64,000 nt of DNA, taken from positions 9,781,501 through 9,845,500 of the forward strand of contig JAKNDB010000068.1 of assembly GCA_024305405.1 (NCBI GenBank). Direction: 5' to 3'. Position numbers and translations under genes: made by a program. Shown piece by piece: positions 13,524 to 26,343 of this stretch. Within the stretch, counting starts at the first letter, position 1, and each line of letters begins with the position of its first letter. Under the pieces are notes generated by a model. That model saw only the letters and a program-made list of their open reading frames with translations. It was not told where the DNA came from and ran no database searches. Origin of the DNA: Dirofilaria immitis (lineage: Eukaryota; Nematoda; Chromadorea; Rhabditida; Onchocercidae).

Positions 13524-15271
13524 TGAATTTCATATAGTATTTAATAAATTCCTTAATGGAAAATAATTGATGAAATTTTATTGATTTAATCCAATAGTAT
13601 ATCATATTCGTTCTTCGGAAGATTGAAAAGTCAAAGTTATTTAGTCAAAATTACCAAAGAACTTTTGAAGGGCCGAAAAATGTAGCAACATCTAAACAGC
13701 ATTAATAAGCGATTCGTACCATTTGGCCTTGCTATACAAGTTTAGCAAAAATTGATGTTTAGAAAGCGGTCATTTCATCATATAAATGTTGTTGCTCAAT
13801 ATCCGTGCATAATTAAAAAATAGTTTATTTGTTTACCAATTTATTCAAATTTGAGTTCAACATTCGTTCTTCTGATTTGGCATGATTGATTTATTAATTA
13901 AAGTTTCTACACAGCAACTGTGCTGTATAGGATGATATCGTACAAAATTCCAATACATATTATTATGCTTTAAATTACTAAATATTCATTTCTGATCAAA
14001 AATTTACAAATTCTTTGCAGATACCGCTTTTTCTAACTTTTCTTCCATTTGAACTGGATACATTTTGCTTCCAAGCCTGCGAAAATATTTCTTGTTGATA
14101 CATTAACATCCGGAATGCTTGTTGATTGACGAGTACATATCTTTCAGAACAACTCAAAAATATAATTCATTTATAAACCTCTCTGTATGCTTAAATTCAA
14201 TTTAATTTTTTCAGTTATTTGTATCCTTTATAGATATAAACTTGTCGTACATAATAATTTATATTTTATAAGATATGTTTTTTTAAAAAAGTATTGAAAA
14301 AGGAAAAAAAAAACGGAATTCATAGAAAATAGTAGATTTTCTATATAACCTGCCACAGGAAAACATACATTAGTATGGCTCATCTTTCAAGTACCACTTT
14401 AGGGCAATTTGATATGGCTCGTTACCCATTCATAAATTCTTCTTTCGTCATTATCAATTCGACAACATATTCCTATTTTTTCAGATCGATTATCAGTAGA
14501 CAGCATCAATGTAATTGCTCGTACATGACATTTTTGCACATACCACCACTTAAAATATCAACCATATTTATCTCTTTGCTGTTATCATCCAGCATAACTT
14601 TCACTGAAAGCCAACAATACCATTTTCATCCATAGAAACAAATTTGACATCTTTCAGTCTTATAAATTTTAAGGAAAAATCAAAGGAGCATCACAGCAAG
14701 ACGACATTCTCTAGCATACGTATCTGCAAATAATTCATATAAATATCTGAGCTCTACGATTAGAATGAGCGGCAACTAAATAAAGAGAGATAAGAGATGA
14801 GTTCGAGATGATATGACCACGTTCTTGGCTCATTTTGTAAAATAATTTGCCATTCTTCTTTGGGATTGGTTTTATTATACTAAAAGATAAATGAATATTT
14901 GTTAATTAACAATATTTCCACGAGAAAGAACTCTCCTTCTTTATTGTCATAAAATTGGATTAAATTGCTACAAATAAATCTATCGTCTTCGAGAAATGGT
15001 CATGCAAAGCCATTATTTAAAAAAGCCTGAAGCAATTCTTTATTAATTGACTAATATTTCATCTAAATTCTAAGATTTATTTGTAGCAAACATGGATGAT
15101 TGTTTTTTCTCTAACATTCCTTGCATCCAATTTTAGAATCCCCTGAGATTTCTGCAAGAGAATATTTGAAGATAGAACTCGTCGTAAATAACACTAAATA
15201 TTTCTGTTTTTTACAAAAACTTCCGACATAACAGTGATCAGCTCGTGTACAATATATCTGCATTCTACAAT
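13524..15271. other. intergenic stretch between channel gene and sHSP-like gene (convergent 3' ends)
   Basis: AT-rich DNA with no exon that I can support on either strand. The two neighbouring genes both end into it. Open frames near 14375 show no splice-consistent partners or recognisable motifs. Confidence 0.5.
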
Positions 15272-16546
15272 TTAATTATCAAGTGTAATGCTTCGCTGCA
15301 ATATTTTAGAGTGATTCTTTCTAGAAAATTTATCTCTTCGACATGCTTGAATTGTAACTGCCCAATCATAACTTGCTGTTGTCAGTGTTGATATATCGCA
15401 ATGTTCAGGTAATTTGTATACTTTACGAATACGTTTTAAACGTTTCACTGTTTCGCCTGGTCGAGATACATCTCTGAAATATAGATTCAGTACTTACTAG
15501 AATGCCCAAATTATTCCTATTCCACTAGGACCCGTACTACTATACACTCTTTACAACGACGAAACGATTTTTAGTGAATAAAAATAGTGCTGCAAAACTT
15601 AATTTTCCAATAAAAGTTGATTTTTTTCTTAAAGAATTTTTCTTTAAAAATCAGTAGAACTCTCTATTAGACTTCCTATCGATCTTCGGCATTTGATATT
15701 GTTTCATTAAAGATTTTGAGAAGTCAAAATTACCTCGAGGCATTGAGTACAAGCGTATTGAGATTTCTCATAATTTCAATTTCAAGTCTCCAAAAGTAAG
15801 TTCCAAAAAACTGTTATTGCAAAGTCCAATGATGCAACTAAAGTCCGATTCTGAGATCTTTTCAAACTTTTTCAGCTGAAGGGTAAGTGCTGTTAAAATT
15901 TTTTTGAGAAATGAGCAAAGAAATTTACCAAATCGCATTTTTCATCTTCTTTCTACTAACAAAACAAAAGCAATGTAAAAATTGATGTTTTACGCATACT
16001 ATTTGAAGGTCAAAATCAATGATTTTAAATATAATTAATTTGACTAGGACATAACATAACTTAATAATCTAGAATTTCTTTTTAAAAGTTCTTTGAAAAA
16101 ATAAACTTACTGTTCCTCTAGATTCTCCAGTACCACCTTGATTGAAAGGTAAACAAACAAAGAATTTTTCTTCGGAAAAGAAACCCTTGCTACACAATCT
16201 TCACTGAATGGCCAATCCCAAACAAATGCTTCAAATGGTGGATCATAATCATTATTATCATTTTCTGTAGTCCTGGAAATGACAGCGTAGCAATGATTTA
16301 AATAAGTGTGAATTGTGAAATAGACATGAAGCAGTTGTGAAAAGAAACAATTGTTATGATGAATTACAAATCAAAGTTATGGTAGGAAGTGATCGTGAGA
16401 ATCAAAAAAATAAACGGTTAGAATATTGTTTACATAGGTGAGTAGCATTTAACAGGTATGATGAAGTTGTGAAGTGATGTTTGTAATTTTTCGGTCATAT
16501 CTTCTGATGTTTCTGAAACCGAATGCGATTTCTGCAACGCTGCCAT
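15272..16546 (-). CDS. small heat shock protein (alpha-crystallin/HSP20 family)-like
   Basis: Four exons fit in phase with no correction: 16546-16434, 16272-16111, 15787-15734 and 15473-15272, giving 176 residues. The start is the ATG at 16546 (MAALQKSHSVSETSED). The WDWP motif near residue 56 is typical of nematode HSP20 proteins. The crystallin-type fold is then recognisable as FVYLSIKVVLENLEE, LNTLVLNASRDVSRPGETVK and KRIRKVYKLPEHCDISTLTT, matching the family's beta-strands and the YKLPxxxD segment. HSP20 proteins form oligomeric holdases for unfolding proteins. This one is divergent: the usual G-x-L signature near the domain end is absent (SYDWAVTIQAC instead). The tail has no clear I-x-I motif, although SITL near the end may stand in. 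It may be an HSP20-domain protein without a stress role. Confidence 0.72.
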
Positions 16547-18587
16547 CGCAAATAAAATTGATGTGATGTTGTGATACCTAAAACATATGCAAGATGAAAA
16601 TCAAAACATAGTGGATGATGCTTCAAGTGATGATGTTTGTCATCAAAGCATCAGAGATAACTGTTACAGCGTCAATGTAATCTGCGAGCAAAATGAATAT
16701 TTTATTATGAATTCCAGAAAAGTTTGTTTGAATATTGCAAATGGAAATATAGTCATCAACAAAATCAGTAAATTTGAAAAAAAAAAACATCTGAATTGGA
16801 ATAAGCTGGAAAACATACAATTTTATAAAATTCGATATTAAAAGCATTATTAAATATGTATCGATTAATCAAGCATACTGAAAGCTATAGCACTTGCTTT
16901 TCATAAAGATGTACAATTCGTTATATATAGAGACACTGCAGAGAGTTTCAAACTATAGATATTCCATACAAGTGACAAGAACGATTCTTAACTGATGAAC
17001 TAAATTTAGGATTGGATGTCGTTATATCATATGACTGATAAGCCATCACCAAACACCAGCTAATGTCTCAGAAAAACTGTAAAGATAAAGTAAATATTCA
17101 AAATGTTCAAGTGACAAGACTATTAACAAATACTGGCCTAAATCTACAATTCATAGAACAATTCATAGAAACAGCTGCTCAACAGAGAAAGCTTTAGTTA
17201 GTTGTTGTCCAACAAGAGGGAACGAATAGAATGGCAAATTATAAGCTTTAAGTGGAAAGGAAATATGATCCCTATGTGAAGTGTTTTTGAAAAAATTTAA
17301 AATTGAGCAAAATCGACTATTAGTTAGGGTGAAATAATAGTAGTCTCGAGATTTAGTCTTATAGGCGAGAAACTATTTTCTTTAAAAAATGCTTAGTTTT
17401 ACAATTTTTTCTTTTATGAGCCGATCTAATTTTCAGAATAATTTCTCTTGATGATTTAAAATCTCAGAAAGTTTCATTAATGAAAAGGAATCCATAAATC
17501 AAAATTTCAAATAAAACTTGAAAAATGCAGAAGTCTCATCTAACTTTCTTTTTTAAATTCAGTCTCTTCTCTAAAGGAAAATGTTTGCTGGGAATCGACT
17601 AAGCGCAGATTATATTAAGTTAAGAGATTAATAAAAATTTAATCATTTGAAGTTTCTACAAAAGACCATGATGAATTTCTAAATTTTATAGATTCTTAAG
17701 ATCACTTCTCTCCGCTTCACGAAAACATAAAAATATTAGTAATCAGGCTATCACTTTACATGAGACTTCTAAACTTAACTAATGCATATTCATGTAAGAA
17801 AAATATAGGCAGTTATATAGTAAAAGTGAAATAAAAAATAATTTGATTAGTTAAATCGACATTATAAACCATTATTAATTCAAAACTTGATGAAATTTCC
17901 GTTTCAATTTATAAATTAGTTAAGTTTTTTTCTTATAACAAAACACTGAGGTTTTTTTTTTTTTAATTTCTAAATTCAAGAAAATTTGAATTTATTATAA
18001 ATGAATACTCATAAAGCTGAATGCAATTTTTCATTTTTCAATATATTATCTCAACAAATATATTTGAGCTTTGTATCTATAAATCTGTTATAAGCATCTT
18101 CAACTGTTAAGGAAAGAATGAAAAGTTAAACAATCAAATATGCTTACGACATAATTTCTCGAAAATGTTATTATTATTCACAATATTTAGATATAAGCAA
18201 TTTAAAATATCGAAAATTTTAGAAATCGATGCTTATTTTAAGTAAACTAAACAAGTAATTATACCGAGGATAATTAATTATGCATTCTTTTGCTCGATCC
18301 TCTCTTACATATATATATATATATATATTTTGCTGTCGAATTACTGCATCACTTCGCAACACGTGCTCAACAAATGATACGTCATACTACTCATTCAGAT
18401 ATAAACATTGTGTAAATTGTAGTAGAAAATTGTTCAGTTTAAATTTATTGAAATAAAATGAAGTGAATTTGAAAAAATTAAGGAATAAACAAATCAGAGA
18501 ATAAACTTTTTATTTATCAGTTTGACTGATATTGTAGAGGATAGGTACATACATTCTTTATTTATTTCACAGTTTAAATGATAGACA
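16547..18587. other. intergenic, AT-rich
   Basis: No supported gene. Open frames overlap on both strands at 16587-16847 with low-complexity composition and no splice partners, which suggests chance. A TA microsatellite lies near 18307-18328. Confidence 0.5.
18307..18328. repeat. (AT)n microsatellite
   Basis: About ten AT units, in intergenic sequence upstream of the minus-strand coding-like segments at 18588. Confidence 0.85.
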
Positions 18588-18980
18588 TCATCGACATCGG
18601 TTATTATCCTGTGTACCGCTCTGTTTCTCGGCCTTTTTCACTTCGACATTGCAGGGAAGATATTTTTCAGCATTTTGTCTTCTTCCTGTTTCCGTATGAC
18701 TTATCTCCGGCACATTTGTTGTCCTCAAAATAAGTAACTCTTATTTTTAATTGCAGTAGTTTCTTGCTATTTAAGATCAAACTATTTGGCACAATATTTG
18801 ACCAACCTTTTTTATATTATATAAAATGAGTAACAAGCTATTCAGCTTGCTTCGGCAGAATTTTCCTCTAAACGACGCATTTTTTTTTGCAATTTTGCAT
18901 CCAACGCAAAATTAGTCGACAAATGATGGCGCCGCTGGAATTGATGTTGATCAATTTCAGTGTGATTTGAAATCACTTGT
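18588..18980 (-). CDS. two coding-like exons of an unresolved minus-strand gene
   Basis: Segment one, 18980-18842, follows a GTTAG acceptor and reads QVISNHTEIDQHQFQRRHHL, then a charged stretch with KLQKKMRRLEE, and ends at TGA 18842-18844. Segment two, 18723-18588, follows a TTTTGAG acceptor and reads TTNVPEISHTETGRRQNAEK, ending at TGA 18588-18590. Both use codons like the neighbouring real exons and are unlike the intergenic sequence around them. I do not recognise a family. They could be the last exon of one gene plus a downstream gene, or two exons of one gene joined after a frame correction in the nine-base T run at 18880-18888. Upstream exons were not found. Confidence 0.42.
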
Positions 18981-21721
18981 CTAACGCCAGTTCAGACCAA
19001 CATGCCTTAGTATTTCTTCATCGTAATTATGATAATAGAGATAATAGTCTCATTATACCACTGTAACTGCATATTTCGATAATAATTAATGATAATTAAA
19101 AAGAGTAAGTGATAGTATAATATGTTACATAAAACATAATTGGTATTATGAGTTATTTTTTTGTATTTATATCGCTGGTAAGTTTCTGTACAGTATTCAG
19201 ATACATATCTCTCCTCCTTCCTCATTAATAATTAATTATCTGAAAGATATGGATGAAGCGTTTGATTCGTACTTGCTGTTTTTTTTTTTTTTTTACATGA
19301 CTTCATCCAAAAATTATTATGAAATTATTTGGCAAAATGAAATAAATAGTCAACTTTCTGAAGAGTTCTTAATTAACTGATATTAAATAACTTGCTTGCC
19401 TTTGCCATAAGAAGTGTTGTAAAAACTTTGCGTTCAATACACCAGCATAATATTAAGCCTTTAAAATAAGTGTTAGAGTAAGAGAGAAGAAGAAAGATTT
19501 AATTAACTCATTAAAATTCGAAGCATTTATTGCTATGCTCAATGAATTTCTAATGATTCGATTCATATTAGTCATCTATTTGATATTTACAAATGTTTAT
19601 AACAACGATTATGTTCATCATCCTACGTATAACGAAACATTAGAAAATAGAAAGAGAAGGATTAAGGAGAATAACGAGAAATAAAACGATGAAAATATCG
19701 TTATAAGATGAAAAATGGCTTAATAAAATTCAGTGAAAATTTTTCAAATAACAATTTAAGAATTAAATCTTTCGAAATAATGGCAGGGATTTGCAATCAC
19801 AGACATTCTCAAAATAAGTCAGCGATTGCTGATATTAAATATTAATGATATGATAGTTCCAATATGGGGCAAAGAGTATAGAGCGATGATATGATAGTTC
19901 CAATATGGGGCAAAGAGTAAAGAGCGATCATCTGTTAACATCAACTTCTCGCAATAATTAAACAAAGTTTAATTGCTTGAAATCATCTATGCTAAATACT
20001 TGAAATGAAAGTAACTGTTGCCCATCAAATTTCTATTAATTTTAGTAATAAGCTTCTAGAAAATTATTATCTGAATGATCACTTGAAGAAAAGAGCATTG
20101 AAATTAGCTGAAATTAATTCTTCTATATGATCAGTAAAATCCAAAAATCATGATTTTGTAATATATATTGAAGCACATCAATTATATCTGATTAATACTA
20201 ATAAAGTAATTTGGATGATCTAGCAAAAAGCTATTCACATACGCTATGTGCGAATCAAATAAACGTTGAGCAAGTAATACTTGAAAAATCGAAACATCTT
20301 GTCGCACTATTCTATATACATGAATAAATTTAGTATACTTCACTTAATTCTTTTATTGGGCTTCTTGTCACATAAATAAATATTGAACAGAGCTTATTCT
20401 GTTTTAATTCAAAAATCTGATGGAATTTTTTTTTGCAAAGAAAATATCAGGATATAGGATTAAGGATCTGAAATAGCCTCAAAATAATTGCGTATGTTTC
20501 ATTAAATGTTACTGTTACTATCCTGAATTTCAGTTGTAAGTAGACCAGTTAATACTTCTGATTACTTTTGCATGTGAATTATGCATGTACGCATTTTCGA
20601 TAGTAAATACCTGAGAAATATCTAAAATAATAAAAAATTTACCATTAAAAATTTTGGTAGCATTTTGTGACGAAATTTTATCATGACGACACGAATCAAT
20701 CTTTATCAGCGATGTGTTTATGATAATATATTTAGAATAAGGGATAATATTAAGTTATACTGCCTTTAATTCTATTTTTCACTTTTAATTATTTTCATCG
20801 TATATTTGTAAACATCGTCTGGCTTTTCTTTTTTTTTCAAGTATTTTATTTTTCATATTGATGAAAGGATAAAGATCCTGATTTCCCAGTATTTATGACC
20901 GCTGTTATTGTTGTTAGTAATGCATTAATACCATTAAATATGATAGTAGTTTTGTTTAATAACGATAGTAATCAGATGTCAGAATCATATATGCTTACAA
21001 TTGATTTCTTGTTCGATTTATCGTCGTTTAATTTTTAAGTCTTAATATTTGACTCATTTGGAAATTCTATCGAGAAATGTAATATCAAAAAAATTTAATA
21101 TTACTTAAAGGATAAATTTTGTTACAGTCAGTTCTGCAATCTTTTCAAATTTTTGTTGAAAATAAAAGAATTTTTATTCAAATCAGTGCATTTCAATAAT
21201 TCTAATAACTTCTATGATCGCATAGTCTTTAAAAGAAGTCGTTGTTTTCGCACATTTTTTGTTTTCTAATTAACTCTTAAGTCAATCTTCATTATAATTG
21301 ATTCAAATTAAATAAAGAAAAGTTAATTTAACTAAACCGAACAAATTTCATTTGATGCAGTAAGAGATAAGCTGTCAATGAACGCTTCTAACTAATTCGC
21401 TCACCGAGAATTACTTCAATTTTTCGCGTAAATATTCATACAAATTTCAGTCTCAGATATTCTCGCTTGATCTCTTTTCAACACAAAGGACGCTTCAATG
21501 AGAATGGCCAAGAACTTATCTCAGTCTGTTTTCAATTGCAAAAATTCTTCATCGCTAGAAAATAAATGTTAAATAAGAAAAAGAATCATTATTCCTGCGT
21601 GTACTTCTTCAGCAAATATATGCGAAGTTCTTCTTACACAATAAACAGTCACCACTGGTCCGGAATTAATCAGATAATGGAAATATTGCTCTTCAGAAAT
21701 ATTACCAAGAGCAAGGTAGAA
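18981..21721. other. AT-rich stretch with a tandem duplication
   Basis: No gene supported. It contains the 41-base tandem duplication at 19845-19926. Several small open frames lack splice context. Confidence 0.45.
19845..19926. repeat. 41-bp tandem duplication, two copies
   Basis: The unit beginning ATGATATGATAGTTCC recurs exactly 41 bases downstream. The two copies (19845-19885 and 19886-19926) differ at one position. It lies outside any recognised gene. Confidence 0.9.
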
Positions 21722-23210
21722 TTACCATTTTGGCTTCTGATACAACGTCTCTTTTGGCTGGTCACTACTTCTTTCAAATTCTTTTTCTAGATAATCTGAT
21801 TTTTATCACTGATAGGACAATACTCTAACACCCGCTCATTCTCTCAATGAAGTCTTCACTGGATTGGAGTGCAGGAACTCTCGCTTTGGGCACTGATATC
21901 CAATTTACTGTATTGAATCCGATACATAAGGATTACCACCTTCCTCCGGTATTCATAATTATGCGCTGAATCTTTCGTAACACATCATTTAAAGAATGAT
22001 GTAAATTTTGTTAAAAACTTCATTCCTTTTACTTTTCTTTACACGAGCCATACAATTACCACACTTTGGCTGAATTTCTTGACCGTCCATTTCGATCAAT
22101 TTCAGCCTATTACGTCGTCCACAATTAGTTCAATTAGATTCACGTAATTCGGAATGGCCCAATAGTACATCTCCCTTGGACTAAATTCGGCACTTCCAGT
22201 ATAATCAACTTTTTATATTTGGAAGTTTTGCCATTGGTTCCATACATGGTAGAAAGGTAATTATTTTTATTTGATTCATTTAAGAATCAAGCAATTCATC
22301 CCTCGTTTTGTTAATCAATCCATTATTGGTTGTGCTTTCAAACAGTCGTAATGCGCATCAGAAACTTTCTATTTCATTCATCTTCCTATTTTATTTTTCT
22401 AAACGAAAAACTCTTTTACCTCCCATTTTCGTAAATCCGGCATATGCACATTATCTAATATCTTGTTCTCGAATATTTGCAAACTAAGCATTTATCTTTT
22501 TTTCGTGCATTTCTCTTCCAGATTTTATTATTGTTTCGGTTTCTAGTGAACTATTTTCCTCAGTTAATAATTCATATGTGCTTCCTTGAACGGATCCATA
22601 TTGGAGACCTGAAAATACATCATTTTTTCCAAACATTTACCTATGCCCAAAAGAATTTTGGTTGGCAAGATGCAGTGATTCTATAAAGTATTCAATCATG
22701 TTTTACAGTTACTGCTGCTACACTTTGACCAAAATTTCGATGTTCTGCTAAAAACCGAATAGATTGCGCTGAAGAATGCAAAACATATGCAATATTTTTA
22801 ATGACAAAAATATATTTCCAGGTAACAATTACTGGTTTCATTTATATTTGTATTAGATTCAATATAATACATCTATATATTTTTACTCGCTACGTAGACA
22901 TATACTTGATGGTAGGATGAATGTTGCAGGGTAAAAGCTTATTGTAAAAAAAAAAATAAAACATTTTAAGGGTAATTAGATCTTTAAGTTTTTGTTGCAG
23001 AAATAAAAGTTTTACTTAGTTTTAGGGAAGATACATTAAGAGCTAACATTGCTGAATGCATTTTGTTCCATCAAAATAGTTCGTTATTTTGCAAACCTGC
23101 CATAATATCTCATCCAAATTTTGGAAAGCCAATCTGATTCAAATTTAAAAATGGCACCACTTCGTTGAAAACTCTATCTTCTCGACTTGAAGTATCAAAA
23201 CTTTGTTGTG
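21722..23210 (-). CDS. unresolved minus-strand coding segments
   Basis: Four patches look coding on the minus strand but do not yet make one protein. The first, 23210-23097, has a TTTAG acceptor and a GTTTGC donor. It reads SFDTSSREDRVFNEVVPFLN and needs one extra base in the run 23116-23118 to continue as FWMRYYG. The second is about 22186-22100 (SPREMYYWAIPNYVNLIEL), which fits the first in phase. The same area is also open in a second frame that carries CGRRNRLK and, further on, KCGNC. The third, about 21972-21850, is open in two frames, one of them reading PKARVPALQSSEDFIERMSG. The fourth is about 21780-21721 (SSDQPKETLYQKPK). No family is recognised. It lies just downstream of SBDS on the same strand. 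Confidence 0.35.
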
Positions 23211-23705
23211 CTAAAGAAGTTCAAAATTAATTTTTACTTCATCTCTTCATTTCTAATTGTTCTGATTGCTCGATTTTGCTAGTTTGCTAATCAGTTAGTT
23301 GACAAACTTCAATTTCCGATCACGTATCCAGATGAAATTTAAAAAAAAGCAGCAATTCAGATTTTACTCAATATACTCAAGCAAAAATGTATATTTGCTT
23401 CACTTCTAAAATATAGATTTACATATCAGTAAGACTGTAGTCTCCATTTATTCGGTGTAATTTTCAATATTTACCCATAGAAATTGTCTTAAAAAGTTTC
23501 ATTCATTATTACTTCGACTTAAATTGAATAAATTATCAAAGCAGTGCGGAAAAAACAAAGATACAAAGAAATCGATAAATTTATTTTAAACACCAAGATT
23601 AGTGACTGATATTATGAAAATACCTTAAATTTTTTACCCAAAGTATTAAAAACCGAATAATAAATAAGATATGGGGCGGAATTTATGGAAAGATTTAACA
23701 ACAAA
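23211..23705. other. spacer between SBDS and the unresolved minus-strand segments
   Basis: AT-rich, about 0.5 kb. No exon can be defended, although the unresolved downstream gene must begin somewhere in or near it if it is real. Confidence 0.4.
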
Positions 23706-25183
23706 TCATGAGATTTCAATGTCACCTTCACTAATAACTTTGAGCGCCAGTAATTCTAAATGTCCTGTTTTTTTGTCTCTTTCTGAAGCAACTCTTCAAC
23801 TGATCGATACGCACCGGGATCAATTAGTCCAACCTGAAGTGACAATTACGAAACAGTTCTTTTACCATAAATTAGCTGCCAGTATATTGACCTAAATCTT
23901 GCTATCTAGAAAAACTTGACTAAAAAGCTCTAAAATTAAAAAAACTGAGTCTTGAACATTTCACCATTTCAAGACTTCCTTGGTCCCAATCTTCAACTTC
24001 AATTTTTGTGAACATCCCTTTTAGACGATCATGTATGCGTTTAGCTTCTTTTGCCTCAACAGATACTCGAAGTCGCATCTCTGCTCGATCAATTTTTATT
24101 GATTCACGCAATTTGGGAATTATTTCCAAGGCCTTAATGCGGTAACAATCAAATAATAAAAGATATGGCATGAAAATAATGTTAATTTCTTCAAAATTCA
24201 CGAAATACCAAAATTTCCAAACGATTTCTGATATGCCTTACTTGCTGTTTTACTGAACGATTGGGCTTAAGACTTAAATGTGTTTCATGCAGAGCACTTT
24301 CGATAACGCTGCTAGAATAAGGACGCTTCGTATCCGGATTTACACACATATTCGATATTAAATTAGCAATTTCTTTAAATGACGAATCAGATTGCGCCTG
24401 ACGCTCTTTTTCCGAAACTTGAAGATCACCTTTTTCTAAAATCTGAAATTTAATAAAAGAACTAATAATTTTTCCTATCCAAATTTTCAGCATAACATTC
24501 AGATTCGTATGGAAATAACAGAATCACAAATCTAAGGAATCTAATACAGATTTTGTTACAGCAATAAAGTGATGCATATATTTGACATGAAAGGTAGACT
24601 GTACTAACGAATAGGATGTGAAGAATACATAAGACTGACTAGAAATTATTTTGTATTGAATAATGCTAAGAGATGCAGAGATTTATATATTTAGTTATAT
24701 ATTTATAACTAACTATTTTACAAATTTCCAACTGATCATCTGTACCGAAAGCAGTATTAAGCTCTTCGCGTTTCGCCACCTGTCCTTTGGACACATTAAT
24801 AAATACAGTTTGTGTCTGCAGTACCTCATCGATGTCTTTTTCTCTGAAATTAAACTTTAGCATATGAATTTAATTCTTGGTGCATGTTTTACTCACTATT
24901 TTTGGACCCTTTCAATATCGATATTAAATTCGCTTCGCTATAACGAGTTTCAATGATTCATTTCTTTTATCATCATCCTCTTTCAAGGAGCTTCGCTTAC
25001 AAAGTACTCACAGAGATCACTTCACCCGCTTAAAAAGTAATTCACTAACGTTTTATTTCTCCAACTGATCACTTTATTTTTGTAACATGCAATTTCAAAT
25101 CGTTTTCCACATTTTTTCATTCGAACCACTGCTACATTGGTGAGCAGCTTGACATTTGTTGGAGTTTTGATTCGATTTGCCAT
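23706..25183 (-). CDS. SBDS: SBDS ribosome maturation protein
   Basis: SBDS works with the GTPase EFL1 to release eIF6 from new 60S subunits. Five exons run 25183-25050, 24843-24714, 24442-24242, 24132-23965 and 23833-23706, and all phases fit. The start [20 protein letters not shown] matches the FYSH domain. [23 protein letters not shown] and AFGTDD follow. The middle has [14 protein letters not shown] and [10 protein letters not shown], and the C-terminal domain has [13 protein letters not shown] and [14 protein letters not shown]. In the last exon the frame stops early (TAG at 23756-23758) unless the seven-base run at 23768-23774 has one more base. It then ends at TGA 23706-23708 with [18 protein letters not shown]. 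The corrected length of 253 residues is close to the 250 of human SBDS. Confidence 0.95.
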
Positions 25184-26343
25184 CTTCTATTGACTATTAC
25201 ATGACTAAGCAATCAGTAACTACCGTATCCAAAGAATAACATTTTGTTTTCACACTTAGAACCTATAATGCTTAGCAATATTTCATTATAACCGCAATTT
25301 TATCTTTTATTGTCTAAATTGAATAGAGAAGAGTCAGAGTATGCGAAGAGCCAGCGTAAACTTTCTCCGATGCTTTCCTAAAAGTGAATTTTTTAAAACA
25401 TTTATTTATTAGCTCAACCTTTGACAAAAAATAAAGACAATGTAACACAATTAAAAGTAACACTTCAGAGTAACATTTCAATTTTTTCATTTAAAATATA
25501 TTAATACAAAACTAACGAAATTTTATATTTTGCCAAAGTGCATTAATATATGTGAAAAACAACGATAATACTCCACTAAAATCTAAGCAGAAATTATAAA
25601 ATAAAGCGTACAGAAGGGATAGATGACAAACGGCAGACTTAGTTATTTTATTTTAACTCCATCAATATGTAAAATAGCCAATCTACGCCGATGTTATTAC
25701 TCCTTCCCATTTGCTTTTGACCAAAATCCTCCAGCACTCGATAATATATGAAATAAAATCTTTCATTGATCTCGTTTCCTCCATTTTATTTATGAAAGGA
25801 AAAGAAAGAGAGGTAGAGAAAGAAGAATGGTGCATAGAAACGAAAGAAAAAGCTGTTTTTAGCAAATCGTCCATTACCTACTTTTCCTCTTGCTTACTGA
25901 CTCTCTCTATGTGCCTTGTGAGAAATTATCTGACATTTACAAATAAAGAATGAGGGGAAGAATTTGTCAGCAGGAAAAATAAATACTGTTTTGTGTAAGA
26001 AGAAAAAGATTGATGAAATTATGAAAATATACTATATCATAACCGGAGAGAAGATGATGATAAGAAATTGGTGTGTTGAGTGCGTCAGGACGAGTGCGTC
26101 AGAAACCATAACGAATTTTCTTGAGATATGTGAAGATTTCCGGAAAATCGCTTACGGGGTATAGAGAGGGTGTTAAAGGGAAGAAAGCAATTGATAATAT
26201 AGTAGTTCTCTGAGGCTCAAATTACTTTTCGATCTCCCGTAAACAATTTCCATTGACTTTTCTGCTAAGACTAAGGCTAAATTTATTGATTTCATCTTAA
26301 AATAGTATTAATGGTAGAACGATAGTTATATTATTTTTAAGCT
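25184..26343. other. divergent intergenic region between SBDS and the C2H2 gene
   Basis: SBDS reads left and the zinc-finger gene reads right from this 1.2-kb stretch, so it should hold both promoters. Small open frames on both strands (25683-26164) show no splice-consistent continuation or recognisable motif. Confidence 0.5.

Noticed and set aside
16587..16847. Open frames on both strands
   Set aside because: Low-complexity, mutually overlapping and without splice signals. Chance in AT-rich sequence.
22000..22247. CGRRNRLK...KCGNC on the minus strand read as a bacterial thioredoxin-type zinc ribbon or Wolbachia insert
   Set aside because: Only the Cys spacing resembles it. An in-frame stop precedes it, flanks are nematode-like, and another frame fits neighbouring exons better.
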